Assembly: GCF_011386835.1 (NCBI RefSeq)
Contig: NC_088800.1
Span: forward strand, 13,540,572 to 13,604,571
Origin: Chrysemys picta bellii
Lineage: Eukaryota > Chordata > Testudines > Emydidae
Direction of reading: 5' to 3'
DNA length: 64,000 bases
Each line of letters opens with the position of its first letter. The stretch's first letter is position 1. The notes beneath the pieces are model-generated. The model had not been told where the DNA came from and did no database searches. It saw only the letters and a list, made by a program, of their open reading frames with translations. A program made the translations under genes and the position numbers. Positions 48,305 to 57,945 of the stretch are shown here, piece after piece.

Positions 48305-48408
48305 AGAGCCGGATTCTGCTTTCAGTTCCACTGCTGCAAATCCAAAGTCATTGGAGTTACTCTGCATTTACACTGGTGTAACTGAGAACAGAATCTGATC
48401 TTTAATGT
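48305..48408. repeat. Short palindromic repeat
   Basis: GAGCCGGATTCTGCTTTCAG and CTGAGAACAGAATCTGATC form inverted ends around CATTGGAGTTACTCTGC. A related copy lies at about 52560-52665. Confidence 0.5.
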
Positions 48409-49000
48409 GTGTCTTACTTTACTCTTCCTTCCTAAGAAGAAGCATTCAGCTTCATCTATCAGCCAATCAGAACCTGCCAGTATAACAGCTGGCTTAAGCA
48501 GCTGCCAAAAGAGGAAACACACTTTGCATTCCCTCAAGCAAGTAGCAAACCTGTGTAATTGACAGACTGTAATTGCAGGGAAGCACTAGGAACTGCAGGA
48601 ACTGTAAGAGAAAGAGACAGAGAAAGACACACTTACATACAAAGCAGATAGATAACTAGCTAGAATCTGAGAACAGCTGGACAGCCAAGACGCAAACACA
48701 ACAGGAGCAGTTCCAAAAATCTCTGAGGAGATACTTTCAAGTACAATGGAAAAATAAAACAAAATCAAAAACCAAAATAAGATCAAGCCATTCACTTTTC
48801 TGAATACGATTAAGGAAGTATGTCCAATCAGTCATTACAGGAATTTTGCATTCGATGAAATCCTGAGCAGTGAACGTAAATATTATTCTGAGGATGAAGT
48901 TGACATAAAGGTCTCTAGGCAATGATGGGAGACATGTTTTCAAGTCAACTTCAACTCAATTTGCTGAATCAGGTTTCCCAGGGAAGTGGTTCCTTCTTTT
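48409..49000. other. Intron sequence without recognised features
   Basis: Short ORFs only. Confidence 0.45.
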
Positions 49001-49130
49001 AAAAAGAACAGGAGTACTTGTGGCACCTTAGAGACTAACAAATTTATTAGAGCATAAGCTTTCGTGGACTACAGCCCACTTCTTCGGATGCATATAGAGT
49101 GGAATAAATATTGAGGAGATATATATACAC
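49001..49130 (-). mobile_element. Penelope-like 3' fragment
   Basis: It is the same sequence as 6012-6091 (AACAGGAGTACTTGTGGCAC to ACAGCCCACTTCTTCGGATG) but extends further, to CATATAGAGTGGAATAAATA and an ATATATACACACATAC stretch. Naming it Penelope-like is from recall of turtle repeats. The copy relation to 6012 is visible directly. Confidence 0.6.
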
Positions 49131-50415
49131 ACATACAGAGAGCTTTCTTTTAAGGCTCTGGAAAGCAAAAGAAATAAGAATATGTCCACCTATCTGTCCT
49201 GAGCTTTATTGCTGTTGTTTCTCAGTTTGGGAAGATTTACTGACCTCCAGGACGGATGCTTTAGTTGAATCAGCTCCTATTATTTCAGCATTCAAAGAGC
49301 TTCTCCCAAATTGCTACTGGGCCCACATTTCCTTTCTCAAGGACAGTCTCCTCAACTATCAATACTAGGATCTCAGTAAAGAGCCCACTATCTTCAATGG
49401 GCAGGCGGCCTGGCTTCCCTGGAGATGAGGAGTATATAAAATTATTAGCAGAATTTGTAAGCGATGCCAATTAATTTACCCCGGAACCTGCTCTGGGGTC
49501 ATCATTTCTCCAAATACCATTTCAGTTGAGAGGGCAGATGGTTCCAGATAACGCACTAGGCAAATTGTGGAAGTTGGCAAAGAGAATTTACAAGAAAGTG
49601 AGACCCCCTGAGGCATTGTAATTGAAGCAGTGATGTAACCTGTCACTGAACTGTATGAGGAACTGTTAGACAACCTGCTCTGCACCATGACAGATAGTCC
49701 TTGGAGGACCGGGTAGGAAGAACAGAAGGAGTTGGGAAGGAATCCTGCAAAGATCAGGTTCAGTGGGCTGTAGTTCTGCATAGAGTGTGTGGATTTGTAC
49801 ACCTATCCTGACGATCATGTTTAAATGAGCTGGACATGGTTAGATCCTTCTCATGAGTGGGGCAATTAAAGGGCATCTCTTTAGACTAAGTGGGGGCATT
49901 AGGCAGGTATTCTAACCCTAGTAATTAGTGCCTGACCCTCATTCCTCCTTGCTTACACTGCCCTTTATACACCATCTGCAAGGATCAGTAGCCAGGCTAA
50001 GTCCCCTTTGCCCTGCCCCAGCAGCAAAGGGAAGAGTTAAAGTTGCCCAAAAAGGGCAGCTGAAAATGACCTGGGCATAGTGGAATTCACACACTCCCCT
50101 CTAATATCCACATTTTGTTGTTGGCAGGGAGCAGCAGTGGTGAGGAGGGCTGGAGTGTGGTGTCCTCCAGCAGTCCTGAATGGGCAGAATGGTCCCAAGG
50201 GGTCCCAAATGTGCCATGTGATAGTTTCAAAGCACTAACCAGTTAATTAAACTTCTTCTACAATGTGACTGCAGACCAGGTCACACACAAACTCCTAGCA
50301 AATGGCAGCGCACCAAACAAACAACCCAAGATACGGCTTAAGTGGCAAGAAGACCAGGAGACGCACTAACTTGCCTTGTGGAACTACTACAACACAGTAA
50401 GTATCCCAGGGTGCA
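49131..50415. other. Intron sequence with a protein-like open tract
   Basis: On the + strand a frame from 49265 to about 49617 has one internal stop (49472-49474) and reads protein-like (GRRPGFPGDEEYIKLLAEFV, later ALGKLWKLAKRIYKK). After a frame change, ELYEELLDNLLCTM follows near 49650. I do not recognise it. It could be a decayed gag-like or retroposed gene sequence, or chance. Confidence 0.3.
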
Positions 50416-50423
50416 GTTTAGAG

Positions 50424-50798
50424 CAGAGGTTCTCAAACTGGGGGCACCCCCCCCTGGGAGGCATGGTATGTATTCTGGGGAGGCATGAGAAGCTTTAGGG
50501 GAAAAAACCCTTACTGCGCACATTCAGAGCTGGGTGGCCGGAGAGCAGTGGCTGCTGTCTGGGTGCTGAGCCCCGAAGGCTCATACCATGCTACCCTTAC
50601 TTCTCTGCTACTACTGAGAGCGGTGCTGCCTTCAGAGTTGGGTACCTGGCCAGCAGCCGCTGCTCTCCACTCTGCCTTCAGAGCTGTGCGGCCAAAGAGT
50701 GGTTGCTGCTGGCTGGGTGCCTGGAGGCGGGGCATAAACCACTACAGACACAAAGAAGTGGGGTTGGGGGACACAATCAAATATGTTTGAGAACCATG
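50424..50798. mobile_element. hAT MITE with perfect 8-bp TSD
   Basis: It starts CAGAGGTTCTCAAACTGGGG and ends TTTGAGAACCATG. The flanks GTTTAGAG at 50416-50423 and 50799-50806 are identical. It belongs with the longer element at 4211-4941 by its termini. The interior has repeated GAGCTGGGTGGCC/GAGCTGTGCGGCC units. No coding sequence. Confidence 0.92.
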
Positions 50799-50825
50799 GT
50801 TTAGAGTATGAGGCTTAAAGATTTT

Positions 50826-51602
50826 AACATAAGAACGGCCGTACCGGGTCAGACCAAAGGTCCATCTAGCCCAGTATCCTGTCTACCGACAGTGGCCAAT
50901 GCCACGTGCCCCAGAGGGAGTGAACCTAACAGGCAATGATCAAGTGATCTCTCTTCTGCCATCCATCTCCACCCTGTGACAGACAGAGGCTAGGGACACC
51001 ATTCCTTACCCGTCCTGGCTAATAGCCATTAATGGACTTAACCACCATGAATGTATCCAGTTCTCTTTTAAACTCTGTTATAGTCCTAGCCTTCACAACC
51101 TCCTCAGGTAAGGAGTTCCACAAGTTGATTGTGCGCTGAGTGAAGAAGAACTTCCTTTTATTTGTTTTAAACCTGCTGCCTATTAATTTCATTTGATGAC
51201 CCCTAGTTCTTGTATTATAGGAATAAGTTAAATAACATTTCCTTATCCACTTTCTCCACATCACTAATGATTTTCTATACCTCTATCATATCCCCCCTTA
51301 GTCTCCTCTTTTCCAAGCTGAAGAGTCCTAGCCTCTTTAATCTCTCCTCATATGGGACCTGTTCCAAACCCTTAATCATTTTAGTTGCCCTTTTCTGAAC
51401 CTTTTCTAGTGCCAGTATATCTTTTTTGAGATGAGGAGACCACATCTGTACGCAGTATTCGAGATGAGGGCGTACCATCGATTTATATAAGGGCAATAAT
51501 ATATTCTCAGTCTTATTCTCTATCCCCTTTTTAATGATTCCTAACATCCTGTTAGCTTTTTTGACCGCCTCTGCACACTGCGTGGACATTTTCAGAGAAC
51601 TT
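50826..51602 (-). mobile_element. CR1/L3 LINE 3' part with ORF2 C-terminus
   Basis: The - strand translation (from about 51600 to 51275) shows the conserved end of a CR1 reverse transcriptase: PLYKSMVRPHLEYCVQMWSP, then KRATKMIKGLEQVPYEERLK and [19 protein letters not shown] frameshift near 51270 moves to the frame [21 protein letters not shown] 3' UTR follows (TGGTCCATCTAGCCCAGTAT in the + strand text reads as its antisense). It is 5'-truncated and inactive. Confidence 0.92.
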
Positions 51603-51786
51603 TGTATTTGGTAGCTAGATACTATGGTTATTTTTGCCCCCAAATTGCCACACTGATTTCACTGTGGGGCCAAGGAAGATGAAGAGGGGATAGGGCCAGA
51701 AAATACCTAGTCCTTAACATTCAAATACCATGAATAACTAGAAAAACTGACAAAGAAACATGTAATGGGGCACATTCTGCTCAGTG

Positions 51787-52566
51787 TAGGGCTATTCAAA
51801 TAACTCAATATTGAGTTCAGGCGCAGGTCTGAATTTTTTTTAAACTTTGCTTCAGGTTGACCCAAAATGAAAATGTTTCAAGTCTTTTGGTGAAATGAAA
51901 TGTCGAAAAACTTTTATTTTGTGTTGACGAAACATTTTGATTGAAACAAAATATGTTGTTTCCAGTTTGAGGTTTTTAAAATGCTAAATTTAAAAAAATA
52001 AATAATTGAGGGAAATTTTGAAAAAAAAACCATATTTCTGAAATAAAAAGTCAAAATGTTTTGGTTGGAGAAATACTGAAATGATCTGTTTCAACATTTT
52101 CGGGGCTGGGGGTGGGGGTAGGGTTGTCTGTGTTTTCTGACCAAAACAGTCTGCAGATTGATCTGAATTAGCAAATTGTTTAGGTCGGTGTTTCCCAAAC
52201 TTGGGACACTGCTTGTGTAGGGAAAGCCCCTGGCAGGCCGGGCCAGTTTGTTTACCTGCTGCGTCTGCAGGTTCGGCCTATTGCAGCTCCCACTGGCCAC
52301 GGTTCGCTCCTGGAAGTGGCGGCCAGTACGTCCCTTGGCCTGTGCCCCTTCCAGTAGCTCCCATTGGCCTGGAGCAGCGAACCGCGGCCAGTGGGAGCCG
52401 CGATTGGCCGAACCTGTGGACGTGGCAGGTAAACAAACTGGCCCAGTCCGACAGGGGCTTTCCCTACACAAGCGACATCCCAAGTTTGGGAAACACTGGT
52501 TTAGGTCAATGAATCTGCATTTGTCAGCAGAAAAAGGTTTTGCATGAAAAATTTCGCCCAGCTTTA
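51787..52566. mobile_element. AT-rich hAT-like element split by a GC-rich MITE
   Basis: The left TAGGGCTATTCAAATAAC and right AAATTTCGCCCAGCTTTA (reverse complement TAAAGCTGGGCGAAATTT) are imperfect inverted ends. The flanking 8-mers GCTCAGTG and TCTCAGTT share 6 of 8 bases. The interior consists of TTTTGGTGAAATGAAATGTC-like runs, as in 55340-55720 and 58624-59113. A MITE (52186-52498) sits inside. Confidence 0.65.
52186..52498. mobile_element. Intact GC-rich hAT MITE (AAACACTG subfamily)
   Basis: It starts CGGTGTTTCCCAAACTTGGG and ends CCCAAGTTTGGGAAACACTG. The flanks GTTTAGGT at 52178-52185 and 52499-52506 are identical. The arms contain TTCGGCC and GCGATTGGCCGAACCTG. It is inserted in an older AT-rich element. 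Confidence 0.95.
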
Positions 52567-52743
52567 TCTCAGTTACTCTGGAGCAAATCCACTTTAACTG
52601 CACAGATACATTTAATGGTGTTGCCCCAGATTTACTCCACTGTGATTGAGATCAGAGTTTATCTCTTTTCATTTGGAAGCTTGATATACTTGAAAGTATC
52701 CACCGGTGTGAAACTCTCACTTTAAGGAGAGCATGAGTTGTGT
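52567..52743. repeat. Short palindromic repeat and flank
   Basis: TCAGTTACTCTGGAGCAAAT and ATTTACTCCACTGTGATTGA pair as inverted arms, resembling 48305-48408. Confidence 0.4.
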
Positions 52744-53220
52744 TGGAACATAGGAATGTAAGAATTGCCATACCAGATCAGATCTTTGGGCCACATAGTG
52801 CAGTATTCTGTCTCTGGGTATTTTTATACAGCAATTACCCGGTGAGTTTACAGCTCAAGTAGACATATTTGAGCTAGCTTTAATCAACCTAGCTCAGGGC
52901 TGTGGCAGCACATGCTTCTGTGCCGGCTAGCTCCTTGAGTAATTACCCAGAGTTCTGAGTGGGCTTGTATAGCTCATACTGTTGCAGTTTGACTACTCCA
53001 GGATTGGAGCTAATTAGATTAAAGCTGGCTCAGATATGTCTGCTCGAGCTGCGATCACACCCTGTGATCACAGTATATATATAATCTCTAACAGTGACCA
53101 GCACCAGATGCTTCAGGGGAAGATGCAAGAAACCCCATAGTTAGCAGATGTGAGATAACCTGCTCTCCACGGAGGTATCATCCTAATTCTTAATAGTGAG
53201 AGATTAGTTTAAACCCCGAA
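52744..53220 (-). mobile_element. CR1/L3 3'-UTR fragment split by a MITE
   Basis: 52744-52815 (AACATAGGAATGTAAGAATTGCC and CAGTATTCTGTCTC) joins 53085-53220 (AACAGTGACCAGCACCAGAT, GGGGAAGATGCAAGAAACCC) into an antisense CR1/L3 tail, once the MITE between them is removed. Confidence 0.7.
52816..53084. mobile_element. Long-TIR MITE inside CR1, flanked by TCTCT
   Basis: Left arm GGGTATTTTTATACAGCAAT...CAGCTCAAGTAGACATATTT. The reverse complement of the right arm is CAGCTCGAGCAGACATATCT at the same depth. The direct repeats TCTCT at 52811-52815 and 53085-53089 flank it. 269 bp, no ORF. Confidence 0.75.
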
Positions 53221-53843
53221 TCATGAGATTTTATTTCCCTTCCAAATGTTCTTGTTTTGTATCCAGTTGACTCAAGGGCTGTCTCAAAACCTAGTGTTTA
53301 GGAGGTTAATAATCGCACATCATGTGATTTATATAAAAATTCTGTTTGTTGTTTTCATCTGAGCAAGTCCTGTTCACCTGGCTGACCTGAGCAATGACAG
53401 AGCAAACCCTCACGAAGCAATTTCAAACCTTTTCAGCAACCACAACATTTGTGTTTTACTAATATTTATGCACCACAGTAGTTCCTGCATTTCTGCTAAG
53501 CAACAGCTGGGTGCTGACGGGGGACTAGCTGCTGCCTGCCATAGCCAGCACTAGAATTGCCTATATATACAAGGAATGATAAAATGTCCAGCCTAGGTTC
53601 CTACTTGCAGCTCGGATTTTGCTCGATTAAGAAATATATTCAGTGCCACAATTCAATGAGAAAGCATTTCACACCAACAAAACTGCTCCCTGAGCTGGAG
53701 AAATAAATATATAAACAAAACCAAAGCAGCCATTGCAGACTCCATATCACCTTCCATTGGAACCCTGGCTACAACCATCATGAGAAGTGGGTGGTTTTTG
53801 CCATAGCTAGCTTGTGTCCTGCATGCTAAGGAATAGATGAAAA
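53221..53843. other. Intron sequence without recognised features
   Basis: Short ORFs only. Confidence 0.45.
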
Positions 53844-53848
53844 CATGC

Positions 53849-54930
53849 TGTGACGATGCGGTTCTGGCGGAACCCAACTGAGAGTGCCAACTCAGGACAA
53901 ATTGCTTAAACAGGGCAGTTACAGCCCAAGGCTGGGGTTTTTTCCACCTCTAAGGCAAACCAAACCAGCCAGACTAGGAGGACTTCGGTCTCACCCCACT
54001 GGCTAACCGCAAGTCTCACAAGCAATCTCCTTAGACACTCCAGTTTCCCAGTATTACCACCAGTGCCACTCGTTATGGGGACAAGTGGTTATGAAAACCA
54101 ATACCCCAATAAAAGAAAAAGGTTCTCCTGATCCCAAAGGACCAAGCCCCAGACCCAGGTCAATATACAAATCAGATCTTACCCACAAATCACGCTGTTG
54201 CCAATCCTTTAGAAACTAAAATCTAAAGGTTTATTCATAAAAGGAAAAAGATAGAGATGAGAGTTAGAATTGGTTAAATGGAAGCAATTACATACAGTAA
54301 TGGCAAAGTTCTTGGTTCAGGCTTGCAGCAACGATAGAATAAACTGCAGGTTCAAATCAAGTCTCTGAAATACATCTCCCGCTGGGATGGGTCCTCAGTC
54401 CTTTGTTCAAAGCTTCAGCTTATAGCAAAGTTCCTCCAGAGGTATGAAGCAGGATTGAAGACAAGATGGAGATGAGGCATCAGCCTTATATAGTCTTTTC
54501 CAGGTGTAAGAACACCTCTTTGTTCTTACTGTGGAAAATTACAGCAAAATGGAGTCTGGAGTCACATGGGCAAGTTCCTGCATACTTTGCTGAGTCTCAA
54601 GGCATATTTGCCTTCTCTCAATGGGTCCATTGTATAGCTGATGGTCCTTAATGGGCCATCAAGCAGGCTAGGCAGAGCTAACACCAGTTTGTCTGGGATG
54701 TCACCCAGCAGCATAGCATAAGTTTGAAATATAAACAGTATAGAGCCAATATTCATAACTTCAACTACAAAATTGATACACACATATAGACAGCATAATC
54801 ATAACCAGTAAACCATAACCTTGTCTTAGACACCCCATTTGACCCCCTTTATACAAGATTTGCATGCCACTACAGGACCTTGGTTGCAACAATGATCTAT
54901 ATGGTCCCAGATTATATCAATAACGTCACA
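53849..54930 (-). mobile_element. Solo LTR, about 1.08 kb, with 5-bp TSD
   Basis: It is bounded by TGTGACGATG on the left and AACGTCACA on the right, i.e. TG...CA ends with a TGTGACG/CGTCACA inverted pair. CATGC flanks it at 53844-53848 and 54931-54935. On the - strand the order is U3, a TATA box (CTATATAAG, about 54485-54493), then AATAAA (54230-54235), then U5, which sets the orientation. No gag, pol or env sequence lies beside it, so it is a recombined solo LTR. The 5-bp TSD fits Ty3/gypsy elements or some endogenous retroviruses; I cannot decide between them. Confidence 0.88.
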
Positions 54931-54935
54931 CATGC

Positions 54936-55169
54936 TTCATGGCATAAGTCTCTGGTGGTCAGGAAGTAATCCTTTCCCTCCCTGTTTATGACATTGCAAA
55001 GCTGACTTCATTAATTACTCTGAGAGCTTTACACCTTCCTCTGTAGCATTTGGTGTTGGTCATTGTAGGAATTTGGCCTTGATACATCTGTGGCTTGAAA
55101 ACTCATTGGAAAATCCCGAGATCATTGGAATTGGCTTCCTTAGCTACATTCCTCTTCATTTTAGATAGA
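54936..55169. other. Intron sequence without recognised features
   Basis: Nothing recognised. Confidence 0.4.
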
Positions 55170-55335
55170 ATGGTCTTATGGTTAAGGCATGAATCTGAGA
55201 GTCTATTCATGCTTCTGCCACATACTCAGATAAGTCATTAAACTCTCTGTCCTACTTTCCCCATCTGTAAAATGAGGATAATAATTCTTGTCTACATTGC
55301 AGGAACATTGTGGGACTTAACATCGAAATGTTTCA
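55170..55335 (+). repeat. MIR-like SINE
   Basis: AGAATGGTCTTATGGTTAAG, CATGCTTCTGCCACATACTC, TCATTAAACTCTCTGTCC and CCCCATCTGTAAAATGAGGA lie in MIR order on the + strand, with a recognisable tRNA-derived head. Confidence 0.75.
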
Positions 55336-55720
55336 TATCAAATATTTTTTAGACAAAGGATAGTTTTTCATCAGAATTGATATTTCCTTGGAAATGACAA
55401 TTTTCAACAATTTTTTTGAGGATTTTAGTTGAAAAAAAATGAACCCCAGAAATATTTATTCTGTTTTTTTGGCAATCAAAAAGTAAAATTTCAGCCTTTT
55501 GGGCAAAAAAATTCAGTTAAACCAAAATGTTTGCCAGACTGGTACATTTTTTGTTTGTTTTTGGTTGCCAAAAACAAAAGAAAAAATTGAAAAACGTTCT
55601 GTTTTCTAGGAAAAAATTCATTTGTTTAAAATTTATGTTCAGTTTTTTGGCAGGTGGAGGGGGAAACAGACTGTTTTCCAACCCGATCAAATTTATACTC
55701 AGGGCTACAGGCAAAGTGTT
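55336..55720. mobile_element. AT-rich hAT-like element, ends unclear
   Basis: The interior of TTTTCAACAATTTTTTTGAG and AAAATTTCAGCCTTTTGGGC-like runs resembles 51787-52566 and 58624-59113. I could not define termini or a TSD. Confidence 0.45.
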
Positions 55721-55979
55721 ATAACTGAGTTGAAGTTGTTGGTTACGTAGGTGTCCACTGGTCACTTCTAACTTCTTTATATTTATTCCTAATACAGAAG
55801 GGAAAGTATTAAGCTAGGCAAGAAGATGTACTAATGAACTAAATGGAAAATGTGACGATGAATTTATACTGCCCATATTGGGGAGGAAGAGAAGTGGGGA
55901 GCACTTAGAACCCAGATTTATCCCTTAGGAAAGCTGAACAAAATTATTCAAATGAATACTTTATTCAACAAAAAAATAC
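55721..55979. other. Intron sequence without recognised features
   Basis: Nothing recognised. Confidence 0.4.
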
Positions 55980-56151
55980 AGCGATGTGCTGGCCGCGGCT
56001 TCTTGCCGCCCCCATTGGCCTGGGACGGCGAACCATGGCCAATGGGGGCCGCGATCGGCCGAACCTGCCACGTCAGCAGGTAAATAAAACTGGCCCGGCC
56101 CGCCAGGGTGCTTACCCTGGCGAGCCGCGTGCCGAACGTTGCCAAACCCTG
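55980..56151. mobile_element. Truncated GC-rich hAT MITE (GTCGGCAAC subfamily, right half)
   Basis: It shares GCGATCGGCCGAACCTGCCA, CGTCAGCAGGTAAATAAA and the end CGAACGTTGCCAAACCCTG with 37209-37541. The left half is absent. Confidence 0.75.
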
Positions 56152-56344
56152 CTCTACCATCTACTTTTATTGTAGCCTTTAACCCAGTGGTTGGGGCACT
56201 CGCCTGTGATATGGGAAATCCAGGTTTGAATCCCCACTTTGGAACAGATCTAAAATGACTTTTTTTGATTCGCCAAAAATTCCAAAAAACTTCAGATTCG
56301 GTTCGACCCATATTTTTTCTGATTTTTCAGAACTGCCACCAAAC
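56152..56344. repeat. tRNA-like module and AT-rich element relic
   Basis: 56168-56250 contains TTTAACCCAGTGGTTGGGGC and CAGGTTTGAATCCCCAC, i.e. box A- and box B-like words like those inside 714-1718. It is followed by a short relic of the AT-rich family (GATTCGGTTCGACCC). It is not a tRNA gene. Confidence 0.45.
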
Positions 56345-56416
56345 CAAATAGGCAGGTGAGATAATATCTTTTATTGGACCAACTTCTGTTGTTGAGAGAG
56401 ATGAGTTTTCAAGTTA

Positions 56417-56698
56417 CGCTATGTCTACACTTCACTTTCCTTGGTAAAACTTTTGTCGGTCGGGGATTTGAAAAAATCACCCCCCGACTGACTAAAGTTT
56501 TACTGACAAAAAGCGCTGGTGTGGACAACGCTTTGTTGGTGGGAGACGCTCTACTGCTGGCAAAGTTACCACCCCTTATTGAAGGTGGTTTTATTTTGTC
56601 AGCAAGAGAGCTCGCTCCTGCTGACAAAGAGTGGCTACACTGCGTACCTTACAGTGGCACTGCTGTGCCGCTGTAAGGTGCACGGTGTAGACGTAGCC
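56417..56698. mobile_element. Harbinger-like MITE, first of an abutting pair
   Basis: Ends CGCTATGTCTACAC and (reverse complement) GGCTACGTCTACAC, flanked by TTA (56414-56416) and TAA (56699-56701). The arms GGTAAAACTTTTGTCGGTCG and GACTAAAGTTTTACTGAC form an inner fold. No coding sequence. Confidence 0.7.
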
Positions 56699-56701
56699 TA
56701 A

Positions 56702-56937
56702 GGCCTTGGCTACACTGGCGCTGTACAGCGCTGCAACTTGCTGTGCTCAGGGGTGTGAAAACGCCCCCCCCCCGAGCGCAGCGAGTGCAGCGCTGTAAAG
56801 CGCCAGTGTAATCAGTGCCTGCAGCGCTGCACGCTCCCTCGCAGTGCTGCAAGCTACTCCCCTCGGAGAGGTGGAGTACATACAGCGCTGCGAGAGCTCT
56901 CTCGCAGTGCTGTGAATTCCCAAGTGTAGCCAAGACC
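56702..56937. mobile_element. Harbinger-like MITE, second of an abutting pair, TAA duplication
   Basis: Ends GGCCTTGGCTACACTGGCGC and (reverse complement) GGTCTTGGCTACACTTGGGA. TAA at 56699-56701 and 56938-56940. The interior repeats CAGCGCTG many times (56727, 56783, 56822, 56883), each a short palindrome. 236 bp. Confidence 0.85.
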
Positions 56938-57199
56938 TAAGAGTGTCACAGCTAAATACAAGGTGGAACTGATTGTTTAGCATAAATAGTTAACAAATAT
57001 TTCAAGGGACCATTCAAAGTGATGTGGCCCGTTAACACCCCGCCGGTCATAGCAGGGGAAAGAAGGGTGGGGGAATGGCCACTGGTGGGGTGTTGGTGGT
57101 GCGTTACAGGTTGTTGTAGTAAGCCATAACCCACTAACAACACCCTCTCAGCTGTCTTCCCCCGTCCCTTCTTTTCCCCCTATGACTGTGACTCTAGGT

Positions 57200-57520
57200 C
57201 AGTGTTTCCCAAACTTGGGATGCCGCTTGTGTAGGGAAAGCCCATGGCGAGCCGGGCCGGTTTGTTTACCTGGTCCGGCCAATCGCGGCTCCCACCGGCT
57301 GCGGTTCACTGCTCCAGGCCAATGGGAGCTGCTGGAAGCGACGGCCAGTACGTCCCTCGGCCTGCACCACTTCCAGCAGCTCCCATTGGCCTGGAGCAGC
57401 AAACCGTGGCCAGTGGGAGCCACGATTGGCCAGACCTGCGGACGCGGCCGGTAAAGAAACCGACCCGGCCTGCCAGGGGCTTTCCCTACACAAGTGACAT
57501 CCCAAGTTTGGGAAACACTG
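57200..57520. mobile_element. Intact GC-rich hAT MITE (AAACACTG subfamily)
   Basis: It starts CAGTGTTTCCCAAACTTGGG and ends CCCAAGTTTGGGAAACACTG. The flanks CTCTAGGT at 57192-57199 and 57521-57528 are identical. It is inserted in the Penelope-like element, so it is younger than that element. The arms pair over most of its length. Confidence 0.95.
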
Positions 57521-57945
57521 CTCTAGGTTGTTGTAATAAGCCATAAATCCAGTGTCTCTATTTAGTCCATGATTTTTAGTGTCTAGCAAAGTTATGAATT
57601 AAGCTTCCAGGCTCGTCTTTTGAAAGTGTTGTGCAGGTTTCTTTTGAGGAGGAGGGCTGATAGGTTAGATGCAGAGTGATTACTTTGTGAAAAGTGTTCA
57701 CCCACAGCTGATGTGGTGTTTTTGTCTTTTATCATTTTCCTGTATAAGTTCATTGGAGAGTGTAGTGATTGTCTGGTTTCACCCACATAGTTGTTATTAG
57801 GGCATTTAGTGCACAGCACACGTTATGATAGGCATGCGTAGGACCCATGGATCTTGAAAGGTGTGGTTGTGGGGGACGTTGATTACTGTATCAGTGGCAA
57901 TATGACTGCAGGTTTTGCATCTATTGTTCTGGCAGGGTAAAAAAA

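Larger units (their letters stand above)
56345..57945 (-). mobile_element. Penelope-like retroelement, 3' part with GIY-YIG segment, three nested insertions
   Basis: The - strand at 57819-57592 encodes CTKCPNNNYVGETRQSL, then VGEHFSQSNHSASNLSALLL, a GIY-YIG-type endonuclease piece (NYVGET is the second motif). That domain is diagnostic of canonical Penelope-like elements. The 3' UTR continues leftward past the hAT MITE (57200-57520) to a terminal part at 56345-56413 (GGTGAGATAATATCTTTTAT and TTGGACCAACTTCTGTTG). Two MITEs interrupt it between 56417 and 56937. The 5' part, including the reverse transcriptase, is missing beyond about 57945. Linking all parts into one element relies partly on recall of turtle Penelope sequence. 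Confidence 0.75.
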
